Made by a program: the position numbers and the translations under genes
Shown here: positions 61,378-64,000 of the stretch, one piece after another
Position numbering within the stretch: position 1 is the stretch's first letter
Layout of the letters: the number at the start of each line of letters is the position of its first letter
Assembly: GCA_000230955.3 (NCBI GenBank)
Contig: CP007060.1
Span: 248,001 to 312,000 of the forward strand
DNA length: 64,000 bases
Direction: 5' to 3'
From: Halobacterium sp. DL1
GTDB taxonomy: Archaea > Halobacteriota > Halobacteria > Halobacteriales > Halobacteriaceae
Notes under the pieces: model-generated
The model's input: only the letters and a program-made list of their open reading frames with translations
Databases searched by the model: none
What the model was told of the DNA's origin: nothing

Positions 61378-63207
61378 ATGACGGACTCGGAGCCGGAAGT
61401 CACGCGGCTGTTCGGTGGTCCGGGGAGCGGCAAGACGACCGCGCTCCTGGACCACGTCGAGGAACTTCTCGAGGACGACGATGTATCAGTTCGGGACATC
61501 CTCGTCGTGTCGTACACACGCGCCGCCGCGGCCGAGGTTCGCGACCGGGGCGCGGAGCGACTCGACGTGAACCCGCGGTCGCTGCGGGGGAACGTCGCCA
61601 CGATGCACGCCAAGGCCTACGAACTGCTCGGGCTCTCGCGGGGCGACGTCGTCGGCGAAGACGACAAGGAGGACTTCTGCGAGGAGTACGGGATTCCCTT
61701 CGAGGACGAGTACTCCTCGGGTTCGCGGCGGACTGCCCGCTCCACCACGCTCGGCAACAAGGTCATCGCCACCTCCCAGTGGCTCCAGCGAACCGGCCGC
61801 GACGTCTCGGACTGGTACGACGTCCCGTTCCGCTGGAACGACGAGGAGGTGCGCCTCCCGCCGGAGATCGACGACAACGCCCAGACGGGCAACAAGTACA
61901 CGCCGACGTGGCCCTCGACGGACGAGCGCTACGACATCCCGGAGGCCATCCGGGCGTGGCGCGCGTACAAGGGCGAGAACGAACTCGTCGGCTTCGCGGA
62001 CATGCTCGAACGCGTGAAGCAGCGCTCGCTGCTCCCCGACGTCGACTACCTCGTCATCGACGAGTTCCAGGACATCACGAGCCTGCAGTACGAGGTGTAC
62101 GAGGAGTGGCGCCCGCACATGGAGCGCGTGCTCATCGCGGGCGACGACGACCAGGTCGTCTACGCGTGGCAGGGCGCGGACCCCGAACTCCTCCTCAACA
62201 CCCACGTCACCGACGACGTGGTGCTGCCGAACTCCTACCGGCTCCCCTCGCAGGTGCTCAAGGTCGTCCAGCAGGAGATCAGCCACATCGAGACGCGCCA
62301 GGAGAAGGACCTCAAACCCCGCAAGGAGGGCGGGAGCGTCGAGGCCATCGACAGCCCGTCGATGCTCGACCTGGTGCGGAACGTCCGCTCGACCGTCCAG
62401 CAGTCCGACGACGAGACGGTGATGGTGCTGTTCCGCGCCCGCTACCAGCTGTTCGACTTCGTCGACGAGTTCATCGGCGAGGGCATCCCGTTCAAGGCGC
62501 TCACCGACCAGCGCATGTGGACCGACCGACTCCAGCAGTACATCTCCGCCGTCGAGGCCCTGGAGAACGACAACCCCATCGACGGGCTGCAGGCCCGCCG
62601 CCTGATGGACATGCTCCAGGACTCGGCGTTCGGCACCCGCGAGCGCAACGACCTCCGGGAGGCCATCGACGAGGCCCAGGGCGAGGACACGGACCTCACG
62701 GACCTCACGTTCACCGCGGAGTTCATCCGCGACTACGTCCCGTTCGTCCCCGGCCCGACAGCCGCCGCGGACATGCTCCGGAAGGTCACGCGCTACCAGC
62801 GCAAGAGCATCGACGCGTACTTCCAGGGCGACTACCGCGGCATGGACCCCGAGCGCGTTCGCGTCGGCACCATCCACTCCGCGAAGGGCCGCGAGGCCGA
62901 CCACATCTTCCTCTCGACGGACCTCACCGAGAAGGTCGTCGAGCAGATGGCGGCCACCGCCGACCCCGAGGACGTCCCGGAGGGCATCGAGTTCACGAGC
63001 AAGACCAGCCCCGTCCCGATTCTGACGGACAACGAGCGCCGCGTCTTCTACGTCGGCATGAGCCGTGCCCGCGAGCGCCTCGTCATCCTCCAGAACCTCA
63101 TCGGCGGCGCCCCGACGCTGCCCATCGACGTGCTCCTCTACGGGGAGCAGACCGGTCAGACCCTCGAGGACGCCCTCGAAGCCGACACCCCGGTCCAGCT
63201 CCCGTGA
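61378..63207 (+). CDS. UvrD/Rep-type superfamily 1 helicase
   Basis: A 609-aa DNA helicase. Motif I is GGPGSGKTT (about 13-21), Ia SYTRAAAAEV (about 45-54), II DEFQDIT (about 226-232), III GDDDQVVYAWQGADP (about 256-270), V TIHSAKGREADHIFL (about 499-513) and VI VGMSRARERLVI (about 560-571). It is shorter than UvrD/PcrA (about 720 aa) because the 1B/2B subdomains are reduced. Its stop is directly followed by the next gene's ATG. Probably DNA repair or replication restart. Confidence 0.92.
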   Translation: MTDSEPEVTRLFGGPGSGKTTALLDHVEELLEDDDVSVRDILVVSYTRAAAAEVRDRGAERLDVNPRSLRGNVATMHAKAYELLGLSRGDVVGEDDKEDFCEEYGIPFEDEYSSGSRRTARSTTLGNKVIATSQWLQRTGRDVSDWYDVPFRWNDEEVRLPPEIDDNAQTGNKYTPTWPSTDERYDIPEAIRAWRAYKGENELVGFADMLERVKQRSLLPDVDYLVIDEFQDITSLQYEVYEEWRPHMERVLIAGDDDQVVYAWQGADPELLLNTHVTDDVVLPNSYRLPSQVLKVVQQEISHIETRQEKDLKPRKEGGSVEAIDSPSMLDLVRNVRSTVQQSDDETVMVLFRARYQLFDFVDEFIGEGIPFKALTDQRMWTDRLQQYISAVEALENDNPIDGLQARRLMDMLQDSAFGTRERNDLREAIDEAQGEDTDLTDLTFTAEFIRDYVPFVPGPTAAADMLRKVTRYQRKSIDAYFQGDYRGMDPERVRVGTIHSAKGREADHIFLSTDLTEKVVEQMAATADPEDVPEGIEFTSKTSPVPILTDNERRVFYVGMSRARERLVILQNLIGGAPTLPIDVLLYGEQTGQTLEDALEADTPVQLP

Positions 63208-64000
63208 ATGCGGACGGCGGCACTCGACTCCGCGCTCGCCGACGCGGGCGCTGACGCCTTCGTTTTCGTCGGTCCACCCGGCGACCCGCTCGTCCACTAC
63301 CTGAGCGGCGCTTCGCTCCCCTATCGCGCGGCAGTCGTCTACGCCGGCCGCGTCGCCGTCGTCCCCGAGCGACCGCTCCCCGGCCGCGTCTCCGTCCGCG
63401 AGGACGTGACTGTTCTCGACGCCGAACCGACGCCCGCCGAGCGCCTGCCCGGACTCGTCGGCGACTCGGTGCTCGCGCCGCGGACGCTCCCCCACGACGC
63501 CGCGCTCTACCTCGAAGGAGAGGGCGTCGACGTGACCTCCACAACCGCCCACCAGCGCGCGAGAGCCCGGAAAACGGACGCCGAACTTGCGGTCGTTCGC
63601 GACGCACAGGCCGCCGCCGAGGCGGGGATGGCCGCCGCCGCGGCACTCCTCGCTGGCGCGGACGGCGACCCGCTGGCGGACGACGAGGGTGAGGTGACCG
63701 CCGAGCGGGTGCGCCGCAGCGCGAACACAGCGATGGCCCGCCAGGGCGCGACCCCCGAAACCGCCATCGACGCCGACGGCGCGCTCGCCGCGGCGGACCC
63801 GGTCCCGGTTCGCGTCACCCCGCGTGTCGGTGGCTACCACGGCCTGCTCGCGCGGACGTTCGTCGCGGACAGCGACGGCGGGTGGGAGCGCCGCGCCACG
63901 CTCGCCTGTGAGTACGCCGTCGACGCGGGGATGGACATCGTGGACGCGGGTGAGACGACCGTCGCCGCCACGGAGAGCGAGGTGCTCGCGGAACTCGGGT
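63208..64000 (+). CDS. M24-type peptidase (Xaa-Pro family), start only
   Basis: The window ends inside this gene. The visible 264 residues begin MRTAALDSALADAGADAFVF, a creatinase-like N-terminal domain (VHYLSG, about 30-35), then the linker RARARKTDAELAVVRDAQAAAEAGM that leads into the pita-bread catalytic domain. Metal ligands would lie partly beyond the end. The ATG is adjacent to the helicase stop, so the pair is co-transcribed. Xaa-Pro aminopeptidase or a related non-peptidase is possible. Confidence 0.8.
   Translation, partial: MRTAALDSALADAGADAFVFVGPPGDPLVHYLSGASLPYRAAVVYAGRVAVVPERPLPGRVSVREDVTVLDAEPTPAERLPGLVGDSVLAPRTLPHDAALYLEGEGVDVTSTTAHQRARARKTDAELAVVRDAQAAAEAGMAAAAALLAGADGDPLADDEGEVTAERVRRSANTAMARQGATPETAIDADGALAAADPVPVRVTPRVGGYHGLLARTFVADSDGGWERRATLACEYAVDAGMDIVDAGETTVAATESEVLAELG

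Overview
The window is chromosomal DNA of a halophilic archaeon (class Halobacteria), probably close to Halobacterium. Base composition is very GC-rich, proteins are strongly acidic, many genes look leaderless with TATA-like boxes about 25 bases before the start codon, and there are archaeal hallmark genes: archaeal RNase P RNA, ABCE1/Rli1, eIF1 (SUI1), Sec61beta, archaemetzincin, FlaG and coenzyme F420 genes. About 70 protein genes, two tRNAs and one RNase P RNA are densely packed on both strands. Genus and species cannot be fixed from the sequence alone.

Layout. 1-3.5 kb: end of a surface protein, nicotinate phosphoribosyltransferase, an AMMECR1 protein, RNase P RNA and a small membrane protein. 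3.6-7.4 kb: M29 aminopeptidase and ValS. 7.6-10.9 kb: an iron/siderophore ABC importer (lipoprotein, permease, ATPase) with palindromic DtxR-type iron boxes before both the first and second genes. 10.9-17.4 kb: ABC exporter, cold-shock protein, 6-phosphogluconate dehydrogenase, DJ-1/PfpI protein, membrane-anchored 2Fe-2S ferredoxin, MATE exporter. 17.4-18.8 kb: a lower-GC stretch between tRNA-Arg(CCG) and tRNA-Ala(CGC), with a 23-bp duplicate of the tRNA-Arg 3' end that looks like an integration scar. 18.8-27.3 kb: FlaG, CorA with a coupled 54-aa membrane protein, dUTPase/dCTP deaminase, aconitase, RimI, a short DtxR regulator, Nudix, rhodanese, eIF1. 27.3-31.5 kb: MoxR / DUF58 / transglutaminase operon. 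32-35.4 kb: F420-dependent oxidoreductase with CofE, phosphodiesterase, a structured 480-bp gap, EngB. 35.6-42.1 kb: SIMPL and DUF389 proteins, a NOG1-family GTPase, HisE with DUF151 nuclease, PdxT, Sec61beta, thioredoxin. 42.3-51.4 kb: SLC13 permease, NpdG, HAD phosphatase, UPF0146, archaemetzincin, ABCE1, EMC6-like protein. 51.4-64 kb: PIN-ATPase-KH protein, M20 peptidase, two M32 carboxypeptidases flanking a GNAT and an alcohol dehydrogenase, small zinc-finger proteins, DMT transporter, a UvrD/Rep-like helicase and the start of an M24 peptidase.

Themes. Iron: the importer with iron boxes, and a DtxR-family regulator that could act on them. Coenzyme F420: CofE (tail synthesis), an F420-dependent reductase and NpdG (F420/NADP exchange). 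Translation and ribosome maturation: ValS, RNase P, eIF1, ABCE1, EngB, NOG1, RimI. The most unusual material is intergenic: a repeat beginning at the first base after two unrelated stop codons, a stem-loop element whose 12-bp stem differs completely between copies while its loop is conserved, and an attenuator-like four-segment inverted-repeat block.
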